Below, one piece after another: positions 33,219 to 41,368 of a DNA stretch of 64,000 nucleotides. The stretch covers positions 930,001-994,000 of the forward strand of contig NZ_CP027942.1 in the NCBI RefSeq assembly GCF_005484985.1, given 5' to 3'. Position 1 is the stretch's first letter; each line of letters starts with the position of its first letter. Below the pieces are notes generated by a model. It made no database searches. It saw nothing but the letters and a program-made list of their open reading frames with translations, and was not told the DNA's origin. The DNA is from Agrococcus sp. SGAir0287. GTDB taxonomy: Bacteria; Actinomycetota; Actinomycetes; Actinomycetales; Microbacteriaceae. The translations under genes and the position numbers were made by a program.

Positions 33219-33964
33219 GCCCCTGGTGGGCGGTGGCGACGTACGTCGTCGCGCTCTTCACCGCAAGCGGGCTCATCCGCCTCCTCGACCCGACGGCCTC
33301 GACGGCCAGCCCGTCGTGGCTGTGGCTCGCGCCGGCGCTCGCCGCCGGCATCACGTGGCTCGTGGGGCGTCGCGCGCTCGCGATCATGCTGCCGGCGCCC
33401 GTGTCGACGCGGCAGGTGCGCGCCCACACGATCCTCGGCGTCGGCGCGGCTGTCGTGCTGCTCGCGCTCGTCGGCATCGGGCTCGTGCTGCTCGGGCGCG
33501 ACGCGCTCGCCGGTGCGGCGCTGGGGGCGTCCGTGCTGCCGACCGTGCTGCTGCTCGTGCCGCTCGCGTTCGCGCTCGAGCTCGGCTGGCGCGGCACGCT
33601 GCAGCCGCTGCTCGAGCCGCGCATCGGGCGGCTGTGGGCGTGCCTGGCGGTCGGCGTGGCGTGGGCCGCCTGGCGCCTCGAGGTCGACGACGCGGCCGGC
33701 ATCGTCGCCACCCTCGTGACGTCGGTCGCGCTCTCGGTGCTGCTCGGCTACCTCGGCACCGGCTCCTGGTGGCAGCGGTGGATCACCGCGGGCGTCGTGC
33801 AGGCGCTCGTGTCGGTCGGGCTCGTGCTCGTCGCCGGGTCCGCTCGCTTCGAGGGCGCGGGCTCGCTCGTGGTGGCAGGCGCCTCGGTCGTGGTCGCCGT
33901 CGTCTGGCTGCTCATGTTCCGCGCGGCGCAGCGCCGCCGTGCGGCGAGGGCCGCATCGGCCTGA
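33215..33964 (+). CDS. CPBP-like (CAAX-protease-related) membrane protein
   Basis: A 249-residue membrane protein with seven to eight hydrophobic helices. In the middle FALELGWRGTLQPLLEPRIG resembles motif 1 of CPBP/CAAX intramembrane proteases (E-E-x3-R-G), but only one Glu of the pair is kept, and the following AVGVAWAAWRLE has no His where motif 2 expects one. It may therefore be a non-catalytic relative. Its GTG overlaps the ddl stop (GTGA), making it the last gene of the leuC operon. Role unknown. Confidence 0.65.
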   Translation: MSPWWAVATYVVALFTASGLIRLLDPTASTASPSWLWLAPALAAGITWLVGRRALAIMLPAPVSTRQVRAHTILGVGAAVVLLALVGIGLVLLGRDALAGAALGASVLPTVLLLVPLAFALELGWRGTLQPLLEPRIGRLWACLAVGVAWAAWRLEVDDAAGIVATLVTSVALSVLLGYLGTGSWWQRWITAGVVQALVSVGLVLVAGSARFEGAGSLVVAGASVVVAVVWLLMFRAAQRRRAARAASA

Positions 33965-33979
33965 GCATCGCGGTCGCTG

Positions 33980-34025
33980 CACCGATCGCTCCTCGAGGTG
34001 CGAGCGAAGCGAGCCTCGAACGGTG
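33980..34025. repeat. Nested inverted repeat between convergent genes
   Basis: CACCG (33980-33984) pairs with CGGTG (34021-34025), and TCGAGG (33993-33998) pairs with CCTCGA (34014-34019) inside it, around a GCGAGCGAAGCGAG core. It lies between the stops at 33964 and 34051 and may serve as a bidirectional terminator. Its sequence is unrelated to the repeats at 16120 and 21487. Confidence 0.55.
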
Positions 34026-34050
34026 CCCGGCCAGGCACGCCTCGGGCAGG

Positions 34051-35214
34051 CTAGCCGGTCACGAACGTCGCTCGCGCGCCCTCTGCATCGGCGACGACGA
34101 CGCGTCCGTCGCCCTGCTCGAGCACGCGCCCGCCCGCGGCGACGACCGCGTCGAGCCGCGCCTCGAGCGCGTCGGAGGGCACGAGCACCTCGACGTGCAC
34201 GCGCGGGCGCTGCGCACGGCGCTCGAGGTCGTCGGCGTCCATGTCCTGCAGGAACAGCACGTGCCCGAGCCCGAGCGGGTCGACGAGGTCCGTGACGTGC
34301 GCACGCGGATCGTCCTCGGCGGCGAGCACGGCCCGCCAGACGGCGCGCGCAGCGGGTACGTCGACCGCGTCGAGCCCCAGCTGCACGAAGCGGAGGTCTG
34401 CGGGCTCGGGGGTCGCACCGGCCCGCAGCGCAGCGTCGGCGATCGCGGCGGCGACGCCGACGAACGGGGCGCGGGCGCCTTCGTCGCCCTCCCACGCGTC
34501 CTTGCCGCCGTCGAGCGTGACGGAGCCCGGTCGCACGTCGATGCCCACGCGCTCGCCCGCCGCGTCGGCGAGCCGCGCCGCAGCGCTCGCGACCAGGGCG
34601 GCGACGTCGGCCGTGGGCGTCGCGAACCGCGCCACGGCGGCGAAGAGCGTCCACCACGACGCAGCGCCCTCGAGCGCGTCGCCCGGCACGGCGTCGACCT
34701 CGATGCCGTCGTCGTCGGCGTGCCGCACGCCGTACGGGCCGGTCGGCGCGCCGACGGCCTCCGCGATCGCCGCGACGGCCGCGGCCGGTCGCACGACGTC
34801 GAGGTGGATGCGCTCGCGATGCGGACGCGCCTCGTGGTCGCGCACGAGCACGATCGTTGGATCCCTGCGCCACGGGTCGACGAGCACGTCGCCGCGACGC
34901 TCGTAGCCGAGCGCGAGCGCCCAGAACGGCGCGATGTGCTCGGGATCCGGCGACTCCAGCACGATCCGGATCGACTGCAGCCGCCGTGGCTCGGGAGCGA
35001 GGCCGAGATCCTCGGCCGCCGCGGCGATCGCCGGTGCCAGCGACGCGTCGGGGCGCTCGAGCGCGACGCGCACGCAGCGCGCTCGGACGTCGACGTCGAC
35101 GACGCGGCCGGCGATGCCCACGATGCGCTCGACGAGCGCTGCGCCCGCGGCGTGCGACGGAGTCGCGAACCACGCCAGCAGCCGATCGCCGATGCTCCGC
35201 CATGCGTCGTCCAT
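34051..35214 (-). CDS. Duplicated pterin-dehydratase-like/VOC protein
   Basis: A 387-residue protein that appears to be two copies of one module. Each copy starts with a helical region like 4a-hydroxytetrahydrobiopterin dehydratase (about residues 1-80, WRSIGDRLLAWFATPSHAAGAALVERI; and about 188-275, WWTLFAAVARFATPTADVAALV). Each then has a glyoxalase/VOC fold (about 85-185 and 278-387). The His-His-Pro active-site motif of true dehydratases is not visible in either copy. Proteins combining these two folds are annotated as VOC or glyoxalase-like in actinobacteria and have no assigned reaction. It stands at the head of a minus-strand pair with acylphosphatase. Confidence 0.65.
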   Translation of the reverse strand: MDDAWRSIGDRLLAWFATPSHAAGAALVERIVGIAGRVVDVDVRARCVRVALERPDASLAPAIAAAAEDLGLAPEPRRLQSIRIVLESPDPEHIAPFWALALGYERRGDVLVDPWRRDPTIVLVRDHEARPHRERIHLDVVRPAAAVAAIAEAVGAPTGPYGVRHADDDGIEVDAVPGDALEGAASWWTLFAAVARFATPTADVAALVASAAARLADAAGERVGIDVRPGSVTLDGGKDAWEGDEGARAPFVGVAAAIADAALRAGATPEPADLRFVQLGLDAVDVPAARAVWRAVLAAEDDPRAHVTDLVDPLGLGHVLFLQDMDADDLERRAQRPRVHVEVLVPSDALEARLDAVVAAGGRVLEQGDGRVVVADAEGARATFVTG

Positions 35215-35231
35215 CGTCGGCCTCCTCGTGC

Positions 35232-35501
35232 TCAGCGGATGGCGAAGCCCGACGCATCCCGCGGGGAGCGCTCGGCGACGTCGACCTGCGTGACGGTCGC
35301 CGACGGCGGTCCCTGCCGCAGCCAGGCGAGCATGGCGTCGACCGCGGCCGGCTCGCCCTCGGCGACGACCTCGACGGTGCCGTCGACGAGGTTCCGCGCG
35401 CTGCCCGCGACGCCGAGCCGCTCGGCCTCGGCGCGCGCCGCCCAGCGGAAGCCGACGCCCTGCACCATGCCGTGCACCGTCGCCACCACCGCCGTCGTCA
35501 T
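35232..35501 (-). CDS. acyP: Acylphosphatase
   Basis: A small 89-residue enzyme that hydrolyses acyl phosphates such as acetyl phosphate. The phosphate-binding Arg is in VQGVGFRWAARAEA and the catalytic Asn in GSARNLVDGTVEV, both in the usual places. The length is typical (about 90). It lies 17 nt upstream of the VOC gene on the same strand, so the two are probably cotranscribed. Confidence 0.93.
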   Translation of the reverse strand: MTTAVVATVHGMVQGVGFRWAARAEAERLGVAGSARNLVDGTVEVVAEGEPAAVDAMLAWLRQGPPSATVTQVDVAERSPRDASGFAIR

Positions 35502-35545
35502 GCAGCCGACCCTACGACCCTTCGCCGACGTGCGGCAGGGGCCGG

Positions 35546-36328
35546 TCAGGGCTCGTCGACGAGCACGGTCGGCAGCGTGAAGCTCGTCGAGACCCGCGAT
35601 GCGACGAGCACGCTCTCGGGCGTGCGCGTCGCGACGCCCTCGAACCCGGCGGCCTCGAGCAGCCCGTCGTCGAGATGCACGAGCTCGGCGGTGCGCAGCG
35701 GCCAGGGCTCGTGCTCGTTGCGGCACAGGATCGTACGGCCGAGGTGTCGCTCGTGGAAGCCCCAGCGGCCCGTGAGGAACGTCGCGAGCGACGCATCGTC
35801 GGGCGTCGCATCCACGTCCGGCGCAGGCGTGCGCACGATGAGGTGCGAGCGCGCGTGCGGCTGCCCGTGCCGACGCGTGCGATAGGCGAGCAGCTCGCCG
35901 CGGCGCCCCGTGCGCATCGTCGCCCAGCGGTACGGCAGCCCGAAGGCCGCACGTGCGACGAGCACGGGCACGAGGTGCTGCGCGTCGAGGCTCGCGAAGA
36001 CGACGGAGCGCCGACCGTGGGCGTCGACGGCGTAGAGGCGCACGTTGACCTCGGGGAAGTCGCCGAGCCATGGCACCGGCGGACCGCCGAGGAACGTGCT
36101 GCGCGACATGTGGAAGGCGATGAGGCCCACCCAGGACGAGCCGTCGTGCTCGTCTGGCGTGCACCCCGGCGGCAGATGCGGTGCCACGAGCGCCGCGTCG
36201 ACGCGCCAGTGCACGAAGACGACGTCGCTCCACCGCTGGCTGAGGATGCGCGGACCGCCGAGGGGCGGGGCTGCGATGCTCACGGGCAGCGGCGCGGGGG
36301 TGGGCACGACCTCATCGTGCCATCGCAT
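35546..36328 (-). CDS. DUF2071 (YqjF-like) protein
   Basis: A 260-residue protein of the DUF2071/YqjF family, whose function is unknown. The family opening LSQRWSDVVFVHWRVDAALVAPHLPPG is plain, followed by WVGLIAFHMSRSTFLG, then VPWLGDFPEVNVRLYAVD and VVFASLDAQHLVPVL. These proteins adopt an acetoacetate-decarboxylase-like fold, but no catalytic Lys can be pointed to here. It is alone on the minus strand, divergent from the VOC/PPOX pair. Confidence 0.85.
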   Translation of the reverse strand: MRWHDEVVPTPAPLPVSIAAPPLGGPRILSQRWSDVVFVHWRVDAALVAPHLPPGCTPDEHDGSSWVGLIAFHMSRSTFLGGPPVPWLGDFPEVNVRLYAVDAHGRRSVVFASLDAQHLVPVLVARAAFGLPYRWATMRTGRRGELLAYRTRRHGQPHARSHLIVRTPAPDVDATPDDASLATFLTGRWGFHERHLGRTILCRNEHEPWPLRTAELVHLDDGLLEAAGFEGVATRTPESVLVASRVSTSFTLPTVLVDEP

Positions 36329-36406
36329 CCGCTCGCGCTCGCTGTCGGCGGAACCCGTTGCGGCGCGCGGCACCGCTGACCATGCTCGAACCAGGAGGAG
36401 GTGGCC

Positions 36407-36805
36407 ATGCCGGACTACACCGAGGGATTCAGCGGCTTCGCCGTGCCCGACGCCGCCGCGGCGGCGACGTTCTACCGCGACGTGCTCGGCCTCGTCGTGA
36501 CCGACGACCACGGCATGCTCTGGATCGACCTGCCCGGCGGCGCGCGCGTGCTCGCCTACCCGAAGGGCGATCACGAGCCTGCGGGATTCACGGTGCTGAA
36601 CCTCGTCGTGCCCGACCTGCCCGCTGCGATCGACGATCTCGTCGCGAAGGGCGCCGCGTTCGTGCGCTACGACGGGTTCGGGCAGGACGAGCGGGGCATC
36701 GCGCACGGCCGCGGCCAGGGACCCGACATCGCCTGGACCACCGATCCTGGCGGCAACGTCATCGCCGTCATGGAGCGCATCCCGGAGCCGGAAGGCGCCG
36801 CGTGA
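36407..36805 (+). CDS. VOC (glyoxalase/bleomycin-resistance-like) protein
   Basis: A 132-residue single VOC protein with paired beta-alpha-beta modules: FAVPDAAAAATFYRDVLGL, then FTVLNLVVPDLPAAIDDLVAKGA and ending IAWTTDPGGNVIAVMER. The final Glu (AVMER) is at the metal-ligand position of the fold, but a full metal site is not clear. The ATG at 36407 follows AGGAGGAGG at the right distance; the GTG at 36401 overlaps that site. It overlaps the PPOX gene as GTGA. Confidence 0.85.
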   Translation: MPDYTEGFSGFAVPDAAAAATFYRDVLGLVVTDDHGMLWIDLPGGARVLAYPKGDHEPAGFTVLNLVVPDLPAAIDDLVAKGAAFVRYDGFGQDERGIAHGRGQGPDIAWTTDPGGNVIAVMERIPEPEGAA

Positions 36806-37194
36806 GCGCGCCCAGCATCCCGGACGAGGCGGCCGACCTGCTGGAGGAGCCGAACGTCGCGGCCCTCGCGACGATCGAGCCGGACGGCTCGCCGCAGGTC
36901 ACGGCTGTCTGGGTCGGTCGCGACGGCGACACGCTGCTCATCCCGATGAAGCGCCATCTGCGGAAGACGCAGAACATCCGCCGCGATCCGCGCGTCAGCG
37001 TGCTCGTGACGTCGCGCGCGGACCCCGAGCACTTCCTGGAGGTGCGCGGCACGGTCGAGCTCGTCGACGATCCGACGTCGTCGCTCGCGACCGGGCTCGC
37101 CGTCAAGTACGACGGGGCGCCGCTGCCGCCCGACGACGAGGGGCACCTGCGGATGATCGCGCGGGTCACGCCGACGCGCGTGCGCGTGGGCTGA
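36802..37194 (+). CDS. PPOX-class flavin/F420-dependent oxidoreductase-like protein
   Basis: A 130-residue split-barrel protein of the pyridoxamine-5'-phosphate-oxidase-like superfamily, in the actinobacterial group that binds F420 or FMN. Family features: PNVAALATIEPDGSPQVTAVWV, then TLLIPMKRHLRKTQNIRRDPRVSVLV and FLEVRGTVELVDD. The cofactor cannot be decided by eye. The GTG start overlaps the VOC gene stop (GTGA), so both are translated together. Confidence 0.85.
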   Translation: MSAPSIPDEAADLLEEPNVAALATIEPDGSPQVTAVWVGRDGDTLLIPMKRHLRKTQNIRRDPRVSVLVTSRADPEHFLEVRGTVELVDDPTSSLATGLAVKYDGAPLPPDDEGHLRMIARVTPTRVRVG

Positions 37195-37274
37195 CTCGTC
37201 GCATCCGCACGTCAGCGACCCCTCGCGTGCATCCTGCGCGCGAGCCGGGGCTCAGGTGCGGGTTCGACGACGCA

Positions 37275-37751
37275 TCAGCCGACGGCGACAGCCAGGACCG
37301 CGGCGACGACCTCGTCGAGCGGACGCGACGCGTCGACCTCGTGCGTGGCGCCGGCGCGCAGCAGCGGCTCGATCTCGGCGAGGTCGCGCAGGACCTGGGC
37401 GCGCTCGGCCTCGGACTTGCCGAAGTCGTTCGTCGTGCGCGTGGCGAGCCGCGCGAGGATGACGTCCGACGGCGCCGACAGCAGCACGACGGCGTCGAAC
37501 CGGTCGTACGTCGCGCCCTGGTTCGCGACGGTGCCCTGCACGACGAGCGGACGCGCGCGCGGCCGCTCGAGCAGCGCGGCGACGCGGTCGAGCCTCCAGA
37601 GCGGCTCGCCGTCGACGGCCTCGATCCACGGCCCGTGCGCATCGGGCTCGTCGGTGTCGACGACGTCGCACCCGCGCTCGGCGAGCCCGCGCAGCACGGT
37701 GGACTTGCCTGTGCCCGACATGCCGGTGACGAGGACGGCCCGATGCGTCAT
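37275..37751 (-). CDS. P-loop nucleotide kinase
   Basis: A 158-residue P-loop kinase-like protein with Walker A GMSGTGKST at about residues 10-18, then VVDTDEPDAHG and the short LID-like arginine region ILARLATRTTNDFGKSEAER. It is of the AAA_18/shikimate-kinase-like group and probably phosphorylates a small molecule; which one is unknown. Its start overlaps the nucleotidyltransferase stop as ATGA, so the two may function together. Confidence 0.85.
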   Translation of the reverse strand: MTHRAVLVTGMSGTGKSTVLRGLAERGCDVVDTDEPDAHGPWIEAVDGEPLWRLDRVAALLERPRARPLVVQGTVANQGATYDRFDAVVLLSAPSDVILARLATRTTNDFGKSEAERAQVLRDLAEIEPLLRAGATHEVDASRPLDEVVAAVLAVAVG

Positions 37752-38446
37752 CGCACGAAGCCCGTCGACAGCCTCCCGCCCGCGGCGTCCAGCTCGGTCG
37801 ACGCGGCGGCGTGGAACGCGGCGAGATCGCCCGCGACGTACGGATCGGTCAGGCGCGCCGCGCGCTCGGGATCCCAGTGCCGCAGCTCGCGGGCCAGGTG
37901 CTTGCCGGTCGCGATCCATCGGTGGCTCGTCACGAGGACGAGCGCGGCGACCTGTCGCAGCAGCGCATCGGCGATCACGCGGCGCTCGAGCTCGTCGCTC
38001 GCATCCTGGAGGTCGTCGAGCAGGTCGGTCACCGCGTATCGCAGCGCGTCGACCTCGGCCCGCGTCGGCTGCGGACCACGCTCGGACACCTCCGCCCAGC
38101 GCTCGCGCAGGTCGTCCAGGTCCCGGTCGCCGACGAGCGCCCGGCCTTCGAGGAGCATCCGCACGATGACCGGCCGCCGATCCTCGACGCCGCGTCGCGC
38201 CCATCGTTCGAAGCCGTGACGCGCGTACGCGAACACCTCGATCGTCTCGCCCTCGTGGGCGTACGTGGCGGCGAGCGAGTCGGCGCCGTCGGCGAGGAAG
38301 CCCTCGGGACCCAGCAGCAGGAGGTCCACGTCGCTCGTCGCCGTGCGCTCGCCGCGCACGGTGCTCCCTGCGACGATCACGGACGTCGCGCCGGGGAACC
38401 GCTGCTCGACGAAGCGGTGGATGAGGTCCTCGTACCCGGTGCGCAT
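37748..38446 (-). CDS. Minimal nucleotidyltransferase-like protein
   Basis: A 232-residue DNA-polymerase-beta-type nucleotidyltransferase. The signature GSTVRGERTATSDVDLLLL (about residues 27-45) holds the catalytic Asp pair, with a third acid expected in TIEVFAYA. A helical C-terminal domain follows, like that in aminoglycoside-adenylyltransferase- or KNTase-like proteins. The substrate is unknown. On this strand TAGCCT (38453-38458) is 6 nt before the ATG, a leaderless-type start. A two-gene unit with the P-loop kinase. Confidence 0.85.
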   Translation of the reverse strand: MRTGYEDLIHRFVEQRFPGATSVIVAGSTVRGERTATSDVDLLLLGPEGFLADGADSLAATYAHEGETIEVFAYARHGFERWARRGVEDRRPVIVRMLLEGRALVGDRDLDDLRERWAEVSERGPQPTRAEVDALRYAVTDLLDDLQDASDELERRVIADALLRQVAALVLVTSHRWIATGKHLARELRHWDPERAARLTDPYVAGDLAAFHAAASTELDAAGGRLSTGFVR

Positions 38447-38522
38447 GCATCGAGGCTAGGGGCGCCCGCTGCAGGTGCCACCGTTCGACGCCGAGCGGCC
38501 TCCCGATCCGGGTCCGCGACGC

Positions 38523-39221
38523 TCAGGCGCAGCCGTCGGGGCCGCACACCTCGCCATCGGTCGGTGCGCCGACCGTCTGCAGCGGCGCCTGCGCGGCGTA
38601 CGCCTGCGTGAGCGCATCGAGGAAGACCTCGGCCGGCTGCGCGCCCGACACCGCGTACCGGCGATCGAGTACGACGGTCGGGACGCCCTGGATGCCGAGC
38701 GCGCGCGCCTCGGCGGTGTCCTGCTGCACCGAGGGGATGCGCGAGCCCGTCGCGAGCTCCTCGCGCACGGCCTCGGCCGGCACGCCCTCCGCCGAGGCGA
38801 CGCACTCGAGCAGCGACGCGTCGCCGATGTCGCGACCCTGCTCGAAGTGGGCGGCGAGCAGCGCCTCCTTCACCTCGGCCTGCACGCCGTACTCCTTCGC
38901 GAGGTGCAGGATCTGGTGCGCCCGCATGCTGTTGGCGACGACGAGCGCGTCGAAGTCGTACGAGAGCCCGACCGAGCGCGCCTGCTGCGCGACGTGCGCG
39001 AACATCTGCTCCGCCTGCTCGACCGACACGCCCTTGCGAGTCGCGAGGTACTCGGCCTCGGTGCCGTCGTAGTGCTCGGGCAGCGTGGGGTCGAGCTGGT
39101 ACGAGCGGTACGTGACCTCGACGTCGTCGCGATGCTCGAAGCGCGCAAGCGCCTCCTCGAAGCGGCGCTTGCCGATGTAGCACCAGGGGCACGCGACGTC
39201 GGACCAGATCTCCACCTGCAT
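38523..39221 (-). CDS. DsbA-family (FrnE-like) thiol oxidoreductase
   Basis: A 232-residue cytosolic DsbA-like protein of the FrnE/2-hydroxychromene-2-carboxylate isomerase-like group. The CxxC active site is in SDVACPWCYIGKRRFE near the N-terminus. The cis-Pro is in GIQGVPTVVLDRRYAVSG near the C-terminus, and a helical insertion lies between them. The C-terminal tail carries a second Cys pair, EVCGPDGCA, which could carry a further disulfide or metal. No signal peptide is seen. Such proteins serve in oxidative-stress thiol exchange; the partner is unknown. Confidence 0.88.
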   Translation of the reverse strand: MQVEIWSDVACPWCYIGKRRFEEALARFEHRDDVEVTYRSYQLDPTLPEHYDGTEAEYLATRKGVSVEQAEQMFAHVAQQARSVGLSYDFDALVVANSMRAHQILHLAKEYGVQAEVKEALLAAHFEQGRDIGDASLLECVASAEGVPAEAVREELATGSRIPSVQQDTAEARALGIQGVPTVVLDRRYAVSGAQPAEVFLDALTQAYAAQAPLQTVGAPTDGEVCGPDGCA

Positions 39222-39326
39222 GCCGTACGCCAACGCATCCGCGCCCCGTCCATTCCCCGGGCGAGGTCGACACCGGCACCGGGGGACGTCCCGGGCGTCG
39301 CGGTGCCGCCGGTAGGCTCGTCGGTC

Positions 39327-40400
39327 GTGGCACTCACGATCGGCATCGTCGGACTCCCCAACGTGGGCAAGTCGACCCTCTTCAACGCACTGACCAAGAA
39401 CCAGGTGCTCGCCGCGAACTACCCGTTCGCGACGATCGAGCCGAACGTCGGCGTCGTCGAGCTGCCCGATCCGCGCCTGGAGCGCCTCGCCGAGATCCAC
39501 GGCAGCGCGAAGATCCTGCCCGCCACCGTGTCGTTCGTCGACATCGCGGGCATCGTCGCCGGCGCGAGCGAGGGGGAGGGGCTCGGCAACCAGTTCCTCG
39601 CGAACATCCGCGAGGCCGACGCGATCGCGCAGGTCGTGCGCGGCTTCGCCGACGGCGACGTCGTGCACGTCGCAGGTGCCGTGAACCCCGCGAGCGACCT
39701 CGAGACGATCAACACCGAGCTCATCCTCGCCGACATGCAGACGCTCGAGAAGGCGATCACGCGTCTCGAGAAGGAGGTGCGCGGCAAGAAGGCGGACCCT
39801 GCGGTGCTCGCGGCGGCCGAGCAGGCGAAGGCCGCGCTCGACGCGGGCACGCTGCTGTCGGCCTCCGACGTCGACCTCGCGCTCGTGAAGGACCTCGGCC
39901 TCATGACGGCGAAGCCGATGCTCTTCGTCTTCAACGTCGACGAGGCCGTGCTGACCGACGACGCCCGCACGGCCGAGCTCGCGGCGCTCGTCGCCCCGGC
40001 GAAGGCCGTCTTCCTCGACGCGAAGGTCGAGTCGGAGCTCGTCGACCTCGAGCCCGACGAGGCGCTCGAGCTGCTGCAGTCGCTCGGCCAGGAGGAGTCG
40101 GGCCTCGACCAGCTCGCCCGCATCGGCTTCGACACGCTCGGCCTGCAGACCTACCTCACGGCGGGCCCGAAGGAGTCGCGCGCCTGGACGATCCGGAAGG
40201 GATGGACCGCGCCGCAGGCCGCCGGCGTCATCCACACGGACTTCGAGAGGGGCTTCATCAAGGCCGAGGTCGTCTCGTTCGACGACCTGGACGCGGCGGG
40301 CTCGATGGCGGAGGCGAAGGCGAAGGGCCGCGTGCGCATCGAGGGCAAGGACTACGTCATGGCCGACGGCGACGTCGTGGAGTTCCGCTTCAACGTGTGA
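39327..40400 (+). CDS. ychF: Ribosome-binding ATPase YchF (Obg-family)
   Basis: A 357-residue P-loop ATPase of the YchF/OLA1 family. G1 GLPNVGKSTLFNAL is near the N-terminus, G3 FVDIAGIVAGAS, and the NTP-specificity motif FNVDEA (replacing NKxD, giving ATP preference). The C-terminal TGS-type domain ends MADGDVVEFRFNV, as is usual. It binds ribosomes and is linked to stress responses. The GTG at 39327 is 8 nt after TAGGCT (39313-39318), a leaderless-type start. It is followed by a 17-bp hairpin terminator. Confidence 0.96.
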   Translation: MALTIGIVGLPNVGKSTLFNALTKNQVLAANYPFATIEPNVGVVELPDPRLERLAEIHGSAKILPATVSFVDIAGIVAGASEGEGLGNQFLANIREADAIAQVVRGFADGDVVHVAGAVNPASDLETINTELILADMQTLEKAITRLEKEVRGKKADPAVLAAAEQAKAALDAGTLLSASDVDLALVKDLGLMTAKPMLFVFNVDEAVLTDDARTAELAALVAPAKAVFLDAKVESELVDLEPDEALELLQSLGQEESGLDQLARIGFDTLGLQTYLTAGPKESRAWTIRKGWTAPQAAGVIHTDFERGFIKAEVVSFDDLDAAGSMAEAKAKGRVRIEGKDYVMADGDVVEFRFNV

Positions 40401-40423
40401 CGAGCGGCCCGCGCCACGCACGA

Positions 40424-40461
40424 CGACGCCCTCGCGATCCGCACGGATCGCGAGGGCGTCG
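40424..40461. terminator. Strong bidirectional hairpin terminator
   Basis: Arms at 40424-40440 and 40445-40461 are perfectly complementary over 17 nt around a GCAC loop. It lies between the ychF stop (40400) and the stop of the small peptide gene (40477), which is on the other strand. Confidence 0.85.
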
Positions 40462-40476
40462 CCCGTGCAGCGGGGC

Positions 40477-40587
40477 TCAGTTGTAGCCCGGGATGCAGAT
40501 CGTGTCGGTGGGCGGCTCGGCGCCCGTGGGCACCGGGCCGGTGCCGGCGTCCAGCAGCGCGCTCAGCTCGTCCAGGTCCATCGGCAT
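40477..40587 (-). CDS. Small 36-residue peptide gene
   Basis: An encoded 36-residue peptide, starting MPMDLDELSALLDAGTG and ending DTICIPGYN. It has a good ribosome-binding site (GAGGAG, about 7-8 nt before the ATG at 40587). Its transcript would be ended by the 17-bp hairpin 16 nt after the stop. The first half is acidic and helical (LDELSALLDA); the middle is Pro/Gly/Thr-rich; the tail holds one Cys and a Tyr-Asn end. This two-part layout resembles a leader plus core peptide, but no modification enzyme lies next to it. I do not recognise a family. A second in-frame ATG is at 40581. Confidence 0.65.
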   Translation of the reverse strand: MPMDLDELSALLDAGTGPVPTGAEPPTDTICIPGYN

Positions 40588-40731
40588 GCGTCCACTCCTC
40601 GCGTCTCGTCCGGTCACGGCGCGGTGCCGGCATCCGACGGTCCGACAGCGCGCAGACCGATCATCCTGGGCGCGAGGGATCAGCGCATCGCGTGCCGCAC
40701 CTGTCGACGCGCTAGGAATGCGGATGCGCGC

Positions 40732-40869
40732 TCACGTCGGCGACTGGAACTCCTCGGGCACGAGCTCGTCGTCGCCCGAAGTCTCGGGCTGCGCGGTCTC
40801 GGGGTCGGTGGAGACGTCGGGGTCCGGCTGCGTCGGGTCGCCGGTGCTGCCGCTGATCGTGTCGCTCAT
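40732..40869 (-). CDS. Small acidic protein (45 residues)
   Basis: A short, disordered-looking protein, MSDTISGSTGDPTQP... ending ELVPEEFQSPT, rich in Asp, Glu, Pro and Thr, with no Cys or hydrophobic core. The ATG at 40869 fits the series of minus-strand small acidic genes in this region. GATGCT lies 6 nt upstream as a weak -10. Function unknown; similar tiny acidic proteins at 41862 and 42080 begin with MSD or MST. Confidence 0.5.
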   Translation of the reverse strand: MSDTISGSTGDPTQPDPDVSTDPETAQPETSGDDELVPEEFQSPT

Positions 40870-41041
40870 CCCATGAGCATCGCCCGCGGTCGGCGCGCGT
40901 GCCAGGGCTTGTGCCCCCGAGCGACGAGGGCCACGGTCCGTCACCCGAAGTCCTCGACGGGAGCGCGTCGCCGGAGCCTGCACGAACCTGACGGTTTGTC
41001 AACGCTGCGCGCCCGCGCCGATCGTTCGACAGGCTAGCGAT

Positions 41042-41353
41042 GTGGAGAAGACCTTCCTCGGAGCCGCCTGGGTGATGGCGCTCGTGACGAGCATCGTGCT
41101 GCTCGCGATCTCCGCCATCGCGGTCGTGATGGCAGCGACCGCTCCCGCCTCGTCCACCCTGCAGCTCGACGCGTGGCGCGGGGCGCTGCTCGCGATCGTC
41201 TCGCTCGTCGTGGCCTCCACGATCCTCGCCGCCCTCACGGTCGCTCGACTCCGCCGCGGCGAGGAGCTCGTCGTGCCGGAGGTCGTCGGCGAGGAGGTCC
41301 GCCCGGCGGTCGTGCCGATCGAGCCCGAGACCGACCTGCGCCCGCAGCCCTGA
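41042..41353 (+). CDS. Small two-helix membrane protein
   Basis: A 103-residue protein with two hydrophobic helices (about residues 5-32 and 46-68), joined by a short Ala/Ser loop, and an acidic Pro-rich tail (VVPEVVGEEVRPAVVPIEPETD). The GTG at 41042 is the only start that keeps helix 1 whole. It is divergent from the small acidic protein gene and ends 16 nt before the arfB stop. Family not recognised. Confidence 0.65.
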   Translation: MEKTFLGAAWVMALVTSIVLLAISAIAVVMAATAPASSTLQLDAWRGALLAIVSLVVASTILAALTVARLRRGEELVVPEVVGEEVRPAVVPIEPETDLRPQP

Positions 41354-41368
41354 TCGCAGCGCGGCCCG

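Noticed and set aside
40424..40461. Long hairpin as a riboswitch or small RNA
   Set aside because: It is a simple perfect stem with a 4-nt loop located between two convergent stops, so a terminator is enough.
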